A stretch of 64,000 bases of DNA from Candidatus Zixiibacteriota bacterium (GTDB lineage: Bacteria; Zixibacteria; MSB-5A5; GN15; PGXB01). The translations under genes were made by a program, and so were the position numbers. The stretch is taken from assembly GCA_016933955.1 (NCBI GenBank), contig JAFGTT010000018.1:1-64000 (forward strand), in the 5' to 3' direction. This document shows positions 45,746 to 55,067 of this stretch, in pieces; the stretch's first letter is position 1; each line of letters opens with the position of its first letter. The notes beneath the pieces were generated by a model, which was not told where the DNA came from, ran no database searches, and saw nothing but the letters and a program-made list of their open reading frames with translations.

Positions 45746-47566
45746 CTATGGCGCCAGGACAGTGTATTTGACAGCGGCGGAATCACACAATCCGGAAGCA
45801 TCACAGGCTTTCAGCCAAATTGCTTCGGTCCCGGTCCAGCCGGTGACGGGAATGTCAATGTTCATCACCCGTTGTTCGATCCGGACCATGAGATTTTCAT
45901 TGCCGGAGAAACTCCAATTGATTTCTTCAATTGGTTTATCATCGCTGATAAATGAATCGAGCGGGATATCGAGGAATTTTTCCCCGATCATGATTGTCTG
46001 ATCGGATATGGTAAGGATTTCAGGGGCTCGATTATCGATGGTAACCGGCATACCCATCAAGGGCCAGATAATCCAGACAAAAAGCCCCAGCACAATCAAA
46101 AGTAAAAGACTGGCGGGGATTCCGGCCATGAAAAATGTTCCGCTGGTAAACTGCCGGCTTTCATAGGCAATGGCATTAGGGGCGGCACCAACCAGAAGCA
46201 GGAACGGCATCCCGGCCACCGCCAGCGACGAAAACATGACCACTTCCGGGGCCACTCCGAGATAGGGTGCAATCACCAGCGCCACCGGGAGCGAGATGGC
46301 GATGGCGGCAACATTCATAATCAGGTTGGTCATAATCAGGATAAAGAGCGAAATACCCATGACGAATATAAACCAGTGAGCATCCTTGAGAATCGCCAGC
46401 CACTGGATAGCGATCCAGCTGGCGGCTCCGGTTTGCCAGAGACAGAAACCGATACTCATGGCCCCGCCGAACAGCAGGACGATATTCCAGGGAATTTCCT
46501 CCAGATCATCAATGGTCAGGATTTTCAAAAGAAAAAAGAGGAGAGTGGCGATCAGGATTACGGCGCTTTTATTCAAATCCTCGAGAAACGGGATAAAGGA
46601 GCGCAGACTCATAACGGCGATGGTGGCGAAGACAATCACCAGGGTCAGAATTTCCCGGCGAGTGATTCCACCCAGGTTGTTATTCAGGGTTTCGACTCTT
46701 TGGCGAAGGCCGGGGATAGTTTTTTGTTCCGGCTTGAACATAATCATCATCAATCCCCAGAGCAGAATAACCATGACCGCGCCGAGCGGAAACATGTATT
46801 CCGAGAGGCCGAAGAAGGTAATTTCGCGGCCGATAATACTTTTGAAAAAGCCAATTGCGACCGCCCCGCGGGCCGCTCCGAGTAGAGTGATAACGCTTCC
46901 TGCCCCAGCCACGAAAGCCATGCCGATAAAAAGCCCCTTGCCGAATTGGGTTGGCTTATCACCCTCATCGTAGAGCGAATAAATGGCCATCAGGAGGGGA
47001 AAGACAGCGGCGGCCACGGCCGTATGGGCCATAATCAGAGTCAACATGGCGGTCATGATAAAGCATCCCAGATAGATCATACTGGTTTTTTCGCCGACCA
47101 GCAGGAGCATTTTGTAGGCCATGCGTTTGGTCAATCCGGTTCGGGCAAAAGCCATCCCGATCACCACCGAGCCGACAATAAACCAAACCGAGGGGTCGAG
47201 AAAATCGGTGAAAGCCACCCGGGTGTCGCGGATCAGGAAAAGGGCCTGGATCACGCCAATGGCGATCCCGGTGACGCCGATGGGGATAACCTCGAACACC
47301 CACCAGACAGCGGCCAGGAAAAACAGCCCCAAGGCCGCCTTACCCTCGTAAGTTAAAACGAAATGCTGTCCTTTGGGATCTATGGCATCGGGCCAGTCAG
47401 GAGAAAAATAGACGATAGCGAAAAGAAAGAGCCCCAGAAAAATGAAGAACAGCCTTTTCCAGTCAAACTTACGGGTTACCCTGGCCAGGTAAATATCGCG
47501 CGGCATCGATGATGGTTCTTTGCCGCTCCCCCCGCGTTCGTCCCTGTCACGATACTTTCTGTACAT
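45746..47566 (-). CDS. DASS/SLC13-family anion transporter with periplasmic Ig-like tail
   Basis: A sodium- or proton-coupled carboxylate or sulfate transporter of 606 residues. An N-terminal cytoplasmic stretch (DRDERGGSGKEP) precedes about eleven to thirteen membrane helices with family features such as MAHTAVAAAVFPLLMAIY and GAAPNAIAY. The last 100 residues after the final helix are soluble and beta-rich (APEILTISDQTIMIGEKF; ISDDKPIEEINWSFSG), like Ig or cadherin modules, which ordinary family members lack. GGAGA precedes the ATG. The CBS gene ends 38 nt upstream, so the two are probably one operon. The substrate is unknown. Confidence 0.88.
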   Translation of the reverse strand: MYRKYRDRDERGGSGKEPSSMPRDIYLARVTRKFDWKRLFFIFLGLFLFAIVYFSPDWPDAIDPKGQHFVLTYEGKAALGLFFLAAVWWVFEVIPIGVTGIAIGVIQALFLIRDTRVAFTDFLDPSVWFIVGSVVIGMAFARTGLTKRMAYKMLLLVGEKTSMIYLGCFIMTAMLTLIMAHTAVAAAVFPLLMAIYSLYDEGDKPTQFGKGLFIGMAFVAGAGSVITLLGAARGAVAIGFFKSIIGREITFFGLSEYMFPLGAVMVILLWGLMMIMFKPEQKTIPGLRQRVETLNNNLGGITRREILTLVIVFATIAVMSLRSFIPFLEDLNKSAVILIATLLFFLLKILTIDDLEEIPWNIVLLFGGAMSIGFCLWQTGAASWIAIQWLAILKDAHWFIFVMGISLFILIMTNLIMNVAAIAISLPVALVIAPYLGVAPEVVMFSSLAVAGMPFLLLVGAAPNAIAYESRQFTSGTFFMAGIPASLLLLIVLGLFVWIIWPLMGMPVTIDNRAPEILTISDQTIMIGEKFLDIPLDSFISDDKPIEEINWSFSGNENLMVRIEQRVMNIDIPVTGWTGTEAIWLKACDASGLCDSAAVKYTVLAP

Positions 47567-47604
47567 AGGTTCTCCAATTATGGAAGGACCCCCGCCTTAC
47601 AGCA

Positions 47605-48138
47605 TCAGTCCTCAAGTAAATGCGCCACCTCGTTAAACACATCCACACTGCGGACCACACCGACCACCTTCTGTTGGTCGAGAACAGGCAGAAGGTTGAG
47701 GTCTTTGGTAATCATCTTGAAGATAATTTTAGCCAGGTGATCATTGATATCGACGGTCGAAACAATTGGTTGCATCACCTCGCTGACCGGGTGTTCGGCC
47801 TGTTCCCTCATGCCGCTGGCGATCTTACCATAGGCCAGTTCGACCAGGTTGGGATCGCCCTCGATATCGAACAGTTTGCGGCGATGGGGGACCGACATAA
47901 TTCGCATGAATTTCGGTTCCAGACCGCGCAGGATATCGCGGCGTCGGACAATTCCCAGCGGATGGTATTCCTCGTCGAAAACCAGCAGGGCTCGAGGCAG
48001 GGATTTCCGCCCATCAATATCAATTGAGGCATGTTCCATGATTTCTACGGCCTGGTGCAGGGTGGCAGTATGGAGAACATTAGGATACCGGTGAATGGGA
48101 ATCATAATATCCCCGGCTCTTTTAGACGTCAGGGTCAT
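47605..48138 (-). CDS. Two-CBS-domain protein
   Basis: A 177-residue cytosolic protein made of two CBS motifs (about 5-75 and 100-175), with the usual alternation VLHTATLHQAVEIM and VSTVDINDHLAKIIF and ILRG/VRSV-type strand ends. CBS pairs bind adenosine nucleotides and regulate partner proteins. ATG 48138 follows GGAGG; a TTG five codons earlier lies inside that site. It directly precedes the DASS transporter, which it probably gates or senses for. Confidence 0.87.
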   Translation of the reverse strand: MTLTSKRAGDIMIPIHRYPNVLHTATLHQAVEIMEHASIDIDGRKSLPRALLVFDEEYHPLGIVRRRDILRGLEPKFMRIMSVPHRRKLFDIEGDPNLVELAYGKIASGMREQAEHPVSEVMQPIVSTVDINDHLAKIIFKMITKDLNLLPVLDQQKVVGVVRSVDVFNEVAHLLED

Positions 48139-48303
48139 AGCTTCCTCCAGCAAAACGCCATATATACAGGCGTTATTTATATATTATTCCCGGCGAAAAA
48201 GCAAGAGGCGCAGGTCAGGATTTTGATAAAACAAGCAAAATATGCAAAAGACAAAAACGATGATTAGGATAAATTCTATTGATCAGCCGCACGGACGGAA
48301 ATA

Positions 48304-48322
48304 GGGCGCAATGGCCGCGCCC
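48304..48322 (-). terminator. Stem-loop after the C1 peptidase gene
   Basis: GGGCGC and GCGCCC pair around a 7-nt loop, 21 nt past the stop on the minus strand, without a strong T-run. Confidence 0.4.
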
Positions 48323-48342
48323 CTTATCAACCTGCAATCATA

Positions 48343-49812
48343 TCAATCCAGCCGATGCATCTGAGTGTTTGGATCCCACGGCGGAATAACCAGTGGTTTT
48401 TGATCATATATTTTCAGGATTTCTTCGGGGACATATTTTTTTTTCACGATGATTCCGTAAACATAATTATCGAACCAATCGTTGTACAAGGTCCAGTAGC
48501 CGTCTTTGCCCTTCTTATCACCCCAGCTGTTTTCGACCAGCCATTTGACCGGCTGGCCGTCGGCCGTATCGACTCCGAGGAAAACCATCATATGATTAGA
48601 AGTACTCTCGAAATAGCGAGCCATATCCTCCTTACTCATGGTCAGGTCGATATCGAACACGGTTCCATAATCGTAAATATTGCCGGCCATAATCCCGTCG
48701 TCGCTGTCCTGGTCATGGCCGACATCGCAGGCAAATACGACCGGCTCATCATTGAGGACCGAAGCCATGGCAATCTTTTTGAGATTATCGACCGGGACAC
48801 TGACATAGTGCAGATCATCGCGATCGTACATGTTCCGGGTATTTTGGGCCAGAATATGCCGGTAGTATTCCTGGGTGGGATTATCGAAGATATCGACATA
48901 TTCATCGAGATCGACCCCGACCACATCATGGTAGAAACTCAACGGCGTATAGGTTCCCGAGACGATTGTTTTTTTGTCTTTGGTATCGTTTTCGGGTGTG
49001 TCATTTTGCTTGGCGGAATCGATTTGGGCGGTATCCTTAGTTTCATAGCGCCATTCGAATTGAACAGGCGGCATGCCGAGATTCATCACCAGCAGTTTAT
49101 AAACATCGGCCAGCATTTTCTCCTTTTCGGTCCGCAGTTCGCTGACATTTGCGCCATCTTTGGCCATCCGTCTCAACCGGGCGGCATCGGAATGAAGCAG
49201 ACGTTCCAGGGGGTAATTGAGGTTCCATGAATTTTCGGAGCTGTTGGTTTCGGGCATAATTTCTTTGGGAACGACCCCGTATTTTTCAATCAGGTTCACC
49301 GCCCATTGCCAATAGCCGCCATCGCCGATCGGACGGCGGAGGAGCCCCTCCATCTCCCGGTCAAGCGGGTCCCGGTCGCGGAATTCAATCATAAATTCCA
49401 GAAAGGTATTGGCTTTTTCCATCTTGTCCCAGAAGGCCAGGTAATTCTGGGAAAATTCGAAATTATCGAGTTTATATTTTTCGACCATGACCGGGCGGAG
49501 AGTATTAAGGCTGGCGAAAATCCAGCAGCGGCCGGAGGCTTTCTGGTCGGTGATGCCCCGACTTTTAATTTTATGGCTGAACAGATTATTGTGATCCCGG
49601 AGAAGATCGCGGTTCAAGGCCAATTTACTGATGTTATTATTGGTGACAGCGTTATACATGGCCCGGAGATACGGATCCATAATGAACCGGGAACGAATAT
49701 TGTCGACCGTCTTCGGGGTCAGCGCCCCGTTTTCGCCGGCAAAGGCTAAACCTGTACAAAGCAGGCATAATGCCAGACCACTGGTTAAAATCGTAATCAG
49801 CCGTAATTTCAT
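48343..49812 (-). CDS. Exported C1-family (aminopeptidase C/bleomycin hydrolase) peptidase
   Basis: A papain-fold cysteine peptidase. The 489-residue precursor has a signal peptide (about 1-25, LAFA), unlike cytosolic PepC. The catalytic Cys96 is in GRCWIFA, the His is in NHMM and the Asn in ENSWG. The extended inserts (about 150-260) are typical of the bleomycin hydrolase family. AAGGAG precedes the ATG. It probably trims peptides in the periplasm alongside the S9 and M3 enzymes. Confidence 0.92.
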   Translation of the reverse strand: MKLRLITILTSGLALCLLCTGLAFAGENGALTPKTVDNIRSRFIMDPYLRAMYNAVTNNNISKLALNRDLLRDHNNLFSHKIKSRGITDQKASGRCWIFASLNTLRPVMVEKYKLDNFEFSQNYLAFWDKMEKANTFLEFMIEFRDRDPLDREMEGLLRRPIGDGGYWQWAVNLIEKYGVVPKEIMPETNSSENSWNLNYPLERLLHSDAARLRRMAKDGANVSELRTEKEKMLADVYKLLVMNLGMPPVQFEWRYETKDTAQIDSAKQNDTPENDTKDKKTIVSGTYTPLSFYHDVVGVDLDEYVDIFDNPTQEYYRHILAQNTRNMYDRDDLHYVSVPVDNLKKIAMASVLNDEPVVFACDVGHDQDSDDGIMAGNIYDYGTVFDIDLTMSKEDMARYFESTSNHMMVFLGVDTADGQPVKWLVENSWGDKKGKDGYWTLYNDWFDNYVYGIIVKKKYVPEEILKIYDQKPLVIPPWDPNTQMHRLD

Positions 49813-49937
49813 AATGACTCCTTAATGCCGGCAGGGAAATTGAAGCCCGTTTTTTTCAAATATAGGCCGGATCGATTCGATTGTCAAGGGAGGCGTATAG
49901 ATACGAGAGGTTATTTAATCCACTGCATCTTCAGATG

Positions 49938-50447
49938 TCAGGGGCGGTTTTTACGGAGGAAATTTCCTTTCGATTTTTCGATCACTTCAAGCGCCTCATC
50001 ACGCCCCATCCAGCCCTCAATCCCGGTCTTTTTTTGTTCCAACTCCTTGTAGATTCTGAAGAAATTCTCGATTTCCTTGAGCAGGTGGGGGGGAACCTGT
50101 TCCAGCTCCATAATATTGTTCCACATTGGATCGTTGATGGGAACGCAGAGGATTTTTTCATCGCTTCCCTTTTCGTCCCACATTTTGAAGACCCCCACCG
50201 GGCGGGCCTCGATCAGGCAACCGGGAAAGGTCGGCTCCCAGACCAGTACCAGAGCGTCGAGAGGATCGCCATCTTCGGCCAGAGTATCTATGATAAAGCC
50301 GTAATCGCTGGGATAATGAACTGCCGAGAAAAGCATCCGATCGAAGCAGATCATCTTCCGGACCGGATCGTACTCGTACCTATTGCGACTGCCTTTGATT
50401 ATCTCCACCATGACTTCGACAATAATTTCATACCCATCCGGTGACAT
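49938..50447 (-). CDS. ppa: Inorganic pyrophosphatase
   Basis: Hydrolyses pyrophosphate to phosphate, driving biosynthesis. The 169 residues match family I soluble enzymes: GSRNRYEYD, YPSDYGFI and the metal-binding DGDPLDALV, followed by a C-terminal helix pair. The start at 50447 follows AAAGGAG; the frame continues seven codons upstream from a TTG without advantage. It lies 29 nt from the TudS-YbgA gene on the same strand, possibly co-transcribed. Confidence 0.95.
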   Translation of the reverse strand: MSPDGYEIIVEVMVEIIKGSRNRYEYDPVRKMICFDRMLFSAVHYPSDYGFIIDTLAEDGDPLDALVLVWEPTFPGCLIEARPVGVFKMWDEKGSDEKILCVPINDPMWNNIMELEQVPPHLLKEIENFFRIYKELEQKKTGIEGWMGRDEALEVIEKSKGNFLRKNRP

Positions 50448-50476
50448 AGGAGACTCCTTTCCAACCAAGCCGGGTA

Positions 50477-51442
50477 TCAGACATGATTACGCAACATCAA
50501 TTCTTTCGGGTGCGGGTTAAGGTATATCTGGTCTTTGATGTACTCGATATTATGTTTTAAAACATAATGTTTTATAAGCGTCAGGGGAACGACCAGCGGT
50601 ACCAGGGCGCGATGGTAATCCTCGATAACCGATAAAATCGATTGCTTGTCATCGGAAGTAATTTTATTCTTTAGAAAGCCAAGAATATGCATCAGAACAT
50701 TGACATTCTTTTTAATCGTTGTCTTAACCCCGAGATTGTCCATGAATAACCGGCTGTATCGGTCCCGGAACTCAGTTGGGGGGAGGTCCTTGATCCTTGC
50801 CACCAATTGCCCCATTTCCCGGTAATGTTTCGGGCTGTGAGCCAGAAGCAGGTACTTGTGATTGGTGTGAAAATCAATCACCGACCGGCGGCTGAAACGA
50901 TCGTCGAACAATTGATTCAGCCGGGCATAGGCAAAAACCCGAACGATAAAGTTTTCTCTCAGGGCCGGATCGTTAAGCCGTCCTTCCTCCTCAACCGGGA
51001 GAAGCGGAGAATGTCGTATCAGGGCGGCGGCATAAAGACCTCGTCCGGTCCTAGCGGGAATGCTTTTACTGAACACTTTCACCCGTTCCATCCCGCAACT
51101 GGGGGAATTTTTTTTCAGGATGTACCCCGACAGATTTTCGCGCTTCAGCTTTTTGGTCCATTTAGCGGCAAAGCGATTCATCCGATCGGTCCAGTCACGA
51201 CGGCTTTTAATGCCGATCATACGCGGATTATCGGGAGAGCCTTCAAGTTGAACCGCCTCGCGCGGGACACTCATACCGACTTCAACCTCCGGGCAAACCG
51301 GGACAAAGTGGAAGTACTCCCCGAGAATATCAGTCAGATAGTGGTTCTGTTTATGCCCGCCATCGAAGCGGACTTTCTGACCCAGCAGGCAGGCGCTGAT
51401 ACCGATTCGAATTGATGATACCGATTTTCCGGCCGACACCAT
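50477..51442 (-). CDS. TudS-like (DUF523) domain fused to YbgA (DUF1722) domain
   Basis: The 321-residue protein joins two domains. Residues 1-150 are DUF523/TudS, whose members bind a [4Fe-4S] cluster with three cysteines and desulfurate thiouracil; Cys18 (SACLLG), Cys50 (VCPE) and Cys116 (SPSCG) are the expected ligands. Residues 165-310 are YbgA/DUF1722 (FHTNHKYLLLAHSPKHYREMG). This fusion is common in bacteria. AAGGGA lies before the ATG. It is the first gene upstream of ppa. The true substrate is unproven. Confidence 0.9.
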   Translation of the reverse strand: MVSAGKSVSSIRIGISACLLGQKVRFDGGHKQNHYLTDILGEYFHFVPVCPEVEVGMSVPREAVQLEGSPDNPRMIGIKSRRDWTDRMNRFAAKWTKKLKRENLSGYILKKNSPSCGMERVKVFSKSIPARTGRGLYAAALIRHSPLLPVEEEGRLNDPALRENFIVRVFAYARLNQLFDDRFSRRSVIDFHTNHKYLLLAHSPKHYREMGQLVARIKDLPPTEFRDRYSRLFMDNLGVKTTIKKNVNVLMHILGFLKNKITSDDKQSILSVIEDYHRALVPLVVPLTLIKHYVLKHNIEYIKDQIYLNPHPKELMLRNHV

Positions 51443-51662
51443 AGATAATCCCTTCTTTAGTTAATGTCCTGGATTATTTTCCGGATATACATCCAATTTA
51501 AACGATTCGGGAGGTATTCGAAAGGAAAAACGGTCGAGAGTGTCATTCCAAACAAGCGGGATAAAAAATCGCTCAATATCATAACCGGCATGGTTTAAAT
51601 TTTACTGCAATCGTCCGATATCTAAAACATAATGGGAAATGCTCACCGACAGGAAATGGATT

Positions 51663-52742
51663 ATGGCCAAGATAGATAACCTTTTGAAAATAGTCAAGTT
51701 AGCCGAAGCTTCTGACCTGCATCTGGTGGCCGGATCGGTCCCGATCATACGGGTCAATGGCGAACTCGAAAAAACCCGGCATCGGAATCTGTCCGAAGAG
51801 GATATTCGCCAGTTAATTTATGAGTTGTTATCTGATGATCAGATACGGCAATTCGAACGGACGGGCGATCTCGATCTGGCTCATGGAATAGATGGAGTGG
51901 GGCGATTTCGGCTGAATATTTATCGGACCAGCAAAGGATTGGCGGCCTCAATTCGACTTATCTCCGATGAAATCGCCGATCTGTCTTCGCTCGGCTTTTC
52001 CGAGGTAGCGGCCCGGCTGGCCGAAACCAAAGCGGGTCTGGTGCTGGTTACCGGTCCGACTAATTCGGGCAAGACAACCACTCTGGCGGCCATGGTCGAT
52101 CATATCAACACCAACTTTTCCAAACATATTATTACGCTTGAGGATCCGATTGAATATATTCACCAGCCGAAAAACTCATTGATTTCGCAACGCCAGATCG
52201 GCCTTCATTCGCAGACTTTTGCCTCGGGACTACGGGCCGCCCTGCGCGAGGATCCCGATGTTATCCTGGTCGGTGAAATGCGCGATACCGAAACCATCTC
52301 ACTGGCCGTAACGGCCGCCGAAGTCGGCCTGCTGGTGATGGGGACATTGCATACCTGCTCGGCGACAGCCACTATCGATCGCATCATCGATGTTTTTCCG
52401 TCCGATCAGCAGGCTCAGATTCGGATCATGCTGGCCGATTCTCTGGCAGGAATTATCTCGCAGCAATTATTACGACGGGCCAATGGAAGCGGTCGGGTAG
52501 TAGCTTATGAATTACTGTTGCAGAGCACTTCTATTTCAACCCAGATTCGTGAAGCCAAGACGCACCAGATTCAAACGGCCATTCAGACCGGAAGTAAGAA
52601 AGGTATGCGGCTTCTTGACAACCACCTGAGAAGCCTGGTCGAATCCGGAACCGTAACCGCCCGAGAGGCGGCCCGGGTGGCGGCCGACCCCGGCAGTTTT
52701 ATCGAAATGCCGATTCCTATGGAACATGAGGTGAAAGTGTAA
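51663..52742 (+). CDS. PilT-type twitching ATPase
   Basis: A hexameric AAA-like retraction ATPase for type IV pili. The 359 residues show the N-terminal SDLHLVAGSVPIIRVNG, Walker A GPTNSGKTTT near 130, the Asp box ITLEDPIEYIH, Walker B VILVGEMRD and the His box GLLVMGTLHT. The usual AIRNLIRE tail appears as THQIQTAIQTG. The start ATG 51663 has AGGAAATGG nearby; another in-frame ATG at 51639 is possible. The next gene begins 1 nt after its stop, so the mosaic protein is coupled to it. No pilin or pilus assembly genes are in the window. Confidence 0.9.
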   Translation: MAKIDNLLKIVKLAEASDLHLVAGSVPIIRVNGELEKTRHRNLSEEDIRQLIYELLSDDQIRQFERTGDLDLAHGIDGVGRFRLNIYRTSKGLAASIRLISDEIADLSSLGFSEVAARLAETKAGLVLVTGPTNSGKTTTLAAMVDHINTNFSKHIITLEDPIEYIHQPKNSLISQRQIGLHSQTFASGLRAALREDPDVILVGEMRDTETISLAVTAAEVGLLVMGTLHTCSATATIDRIIDVFPSDQQAQIRIMLADSLAGIISQQLLRRANGSGRVVAYELLLQSTSISTQIREAKTHQIQTAIQTGSKKGMRLLDNHLRSLVESGTVTAREAARVAADPGSFIEMPIPMEHEVKV

Positions 52743-52743
52743 T

Positions 52744-54885
52744 ATGGGGCAAGCGAACGGGAAAAAACGTCTCGATGAAATTCTGGTGGAAAAGGGATTG
52801 ATTTCCGAGGGGGAGATCAAGGAAGCGCTTCTTCGCCAGAAAGCCCGGGGCGGGAAATTCGGCTCACAACTACTGTACTATAGATATATCGATGAAACCG
52901 GATTGGTCGAGGCTCTCAAAACCCAGTTGGAATGCGAGGGTGTAGTACTCTCCGGTCTCGAAATTCCCGAAATTATAATCAAGCTGATTCCGCAGAAGGT
53001 GGCCGAGGTGCGCCGGGTGATTCCGTTCGATTACAATCCCGATGAGAATGTAATCAAGATTGCCTGTCCCGATCCCAACGATCAGAGCCTGATCAATGAA
53101 CTGAATTTCGTGGCCCGGGGCAAGAATGTAAAATTATACGTAGCCGCCGAAATCGCCATCACCACCGCCATAGCCCGTTTTTATCATGGTCAGGATATTA
53201 CTCTGGAGGATAATCTCCTTCTGGAAATCCCCGATATCGCTACTGATACCGGCCGGATTCCAACCCTCGAGGAATCCGCCGCGCCGGAATTGAACGAAAC
53301 CAATCGTCCGGCAATTCTTCTGGTGACCGACGAGATTTACACCGCGCCGCTTCTTCAATCCATCTTGGAACGGGATAACTATCGGGTGGTGATGACCGAT
53401 TCGGCCGATGACGCCTACGATATTATCGGCGATATGAAATTCCAGTCGATGCTGGTCAAAGATACTGTCCCTGGTGACTATTTACGATTGATTGACCGGG
53501 TGCGGAAAATTTCTCCGGGGACAACCGTTCGGTACTACGGTAATACCGCCTCGCTCCTGCTTCAAAAGGAAGCCATAACGGTCGAAAGCGATCTGCTTCA
53601 GCGTAATCTGGACCTGTTCACCTCGCTATTGTCGTCTAAATCCAAACTGCCGATCAATCATGGCGGCCAGGTGGGCCATTATACCGAAAAGCTCTGCCGT
53701 GAACTGGGGCTTCCCGAAAAGGATCGGATGCTGATCACCAACGCCGCCTACATTCACGATCTGGCCCGGTTTTATTACCACAGTGAGGAGGCCGAGGACA
53801 ACCGCAAGGTGGTGCAGTTGACTATCAAACTTCTGGCCTCTCTTAATTATCCCCCGGTGGTGCTGGAAATGTTGAAATCCATGTATCTCGACCTGAATGA
53901 TAAATACACCCGGCATTTACCGATTGAAATTCTGGGCGGGAATATTTTAACCATTGTCGATCTTTTCTGTGACAGCACCCTGCAGTACGACCGGTTATCG
54001 CTGGATCGCTTCGATGCCATCAGGAAAAAACTCCGCGATATGATCGGCAAGCTTTTCCTGGCCGAAGTGGTCGAGGCCTTTATCGATTTGATCCAGGAGG
54101 AGATACTCGATCACGACACCTCGCGAAACAATGGCCAGGTGATGATTTACTGCAAGGACCTGCTGTTATTGCAGCCGCTCGAGATGCGCCTTAAGAACGA
54201 AGGATTCCGGACCGTTTCACATACCTCGACTACCTCCTTTATAGACCTCTATAAGCGTTCCAGGCCGGATATCATGATTCTGGTGGTGGCGGGCGAATCG
54301 CATGGGATAACGCTGTTTATCGATGAGCTGACCGAGGGCGGAATTGAATTCGAAAAAACGCCTACATTCCTTCTGACCGATACCAGTTCCATATCGCGGT
54401 TGACTGGTCTGCTGGAACGAGGGGTCGAGGATATCATCGCCCGGGATAACAATCTCGATATGCTGGTCACCAAAATCAGTAAATTCCAGGCTCGCAGTAA
54501 AACGCGGGTCAATAAGAGCGATGAAGTGGCTGGAGGAACCTCGGGCGCCCGCGGACGGCTGGCGGATATGAATCTGATAGATTTACTTCAGGCGCTCGGT
54601 CCCAGTCTGAAAACTGTCAAAATATCTGTCATAAACAGTGCCGCCGAAGGTGACCGCCTGACTATTTATCTCGATCGGGGTTCTTTGAGTTTTGCGCAAC
54701 TGCGGGATCTGGTCGGGGCCGAGGCGGTTTACGAAGGGCTGACCTGGGGGGACGGAATCTGGACGGTGGAGCCAATTGGCCCGGAAAGTCTTCCTGCGCC
54801 CAACAATGATCTCTCCAACGAATCGATCCTGATGGAAGGATGCCGCTTGATGGATGAGAAACTTAAATCCGGCCAGTTGCTTTAA
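52744..54885 (+). CDS. Mosaic signalling protein: GspE-N, receiver-like, HD, DUF4388
   Basis: The 713-residue soluble protein is a chain of modules. Residues 1-165 are a GspE/MshE N-terminal domain (RLDEILVEKGLISEGEIKEAL), which in other proteins binds c-di-GMP. Residues about 190-270 resemble a receiver domain. About 300-440 is an HD-type domain (GHYTEKLCRELGL; HDLARF) that may be degenerate. About 460-580 is a second receiver-like region. The last 110 residues (GRLADMNLIDLLQALGPSLKT) are DUF4388/PATAN. It directly follows pilT and may set pilus activity. It lacks the ATPase of real GspE. Confidence 0.8.
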   Translation: MGQANGKKRLDEILVEKGLISEGEIKEALLRQKARGGKFGSQLLYYRYIDETGLVEALKTQLECEGVVLSGLEIPEIIIKLIPQKVAEVRRVIPFDYNPDENVIKIACPDPNDQSLINELNFVARGKNVKLYVAAEIAITTAIARFYHGQDITLEDNLLLEIPDIATDTGRIPTLEESAAPELNETNRPAILLVTDEIYTAPLLQSILERDNYRVVMTDSADDAYDIIGDMKFQSMLVKDTVPGDYLRLIDRVRKISPGTTVRYYGNTASLLLQKEAITVESDLLQRNLDLFTSLLSSKSKLPINHGGQVGHYTEKLCRELGLPEKDRMLITNAAYIHDLARFYYHSEEAEDNRKVVQLTIKLLASLNYPPVVLEMLKSMYLDLNDKYTRHLPIEILGGNILTIVDLFCDSTLQYDRLSLDRFDAIRKKLRDMIGKLFLAEVVEAFIDLIQEEILDHDTSRNNGQVMIYCKDLLLLQPLEMRLKNEGFRTVSHTSTTSFIDLYKRSRPDIMILVVAGESHGITLFIDELTEGGIEFEKTPTFLLTDTSSISRLTGLLERGVEDIIARDNNLDMLVTKISKFQARSKTRVNKSDEVAGGTSGARGRLADMNLIDLLQALGPSLKTVKISVINSAAEGDRLTIYLDRGSLSFAQLRDLVGAEAVYEGLTWGDGIWTVEPIGPESLPAPNNDLSNESILMEGCRLMDEKLKSGQLL

Positions 54886-54893
54886 ACCCTTAT

Positions 54894-54918
54894 TCGGCCG
54901 ATTTCTTGGCCGATTTTT
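54894..54918 (+). terminator. Terminator of the pilT operon
   Basis: TCGGCC (54894-54899) pairs with GGCCGA (54908-54913) around an 8-nt loop and is followed by five T residues, 8 nt past the stop codon. Confidence 0.7.
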
Positions 54919-54932
54919 CCCATAATTAATGG

Positions 54933-54990
54933 CCTCCATCATTCCGGGAAGGTCAGAAGGTCCACTGGGGGGCATGGAAATTGATGGAGG
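54933..54990. repeat. Long imperfect hairpin in the 54886-55204 intergenic region
   Basis: CCTCCATCATTCC (54933-54945) pairs with GGAAATTGATGGAGG (54976-54990), with a 2-nt bulge, around a 30-nt G-rich interior. It stands between the pilT-operon terminator and the promoter at 55068. It could be a small RNA element or a diverged repeat. The rest of this intergenic region holds the promoter and the TTACA-N7-TGTAA dyad (55036-55052); I see nothing else. Confidence 0.45.
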
Positions 54991-55067
54991 TCGTATGGTA
55001 GACTAAAATTAACTTACAAGAGTAATGACGAAGCCTTACAATTTTCGTGTAAATGGATGTTTTTTAT

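Noticed and set aside
54947-54966. Sequence resembling the B12-riboswitch box before the outer-membrane protein gene
   Set aside because: Only about 11 of 16 positions fit, the large upstream riboswitch core is missing, and a terminator stands just before it.
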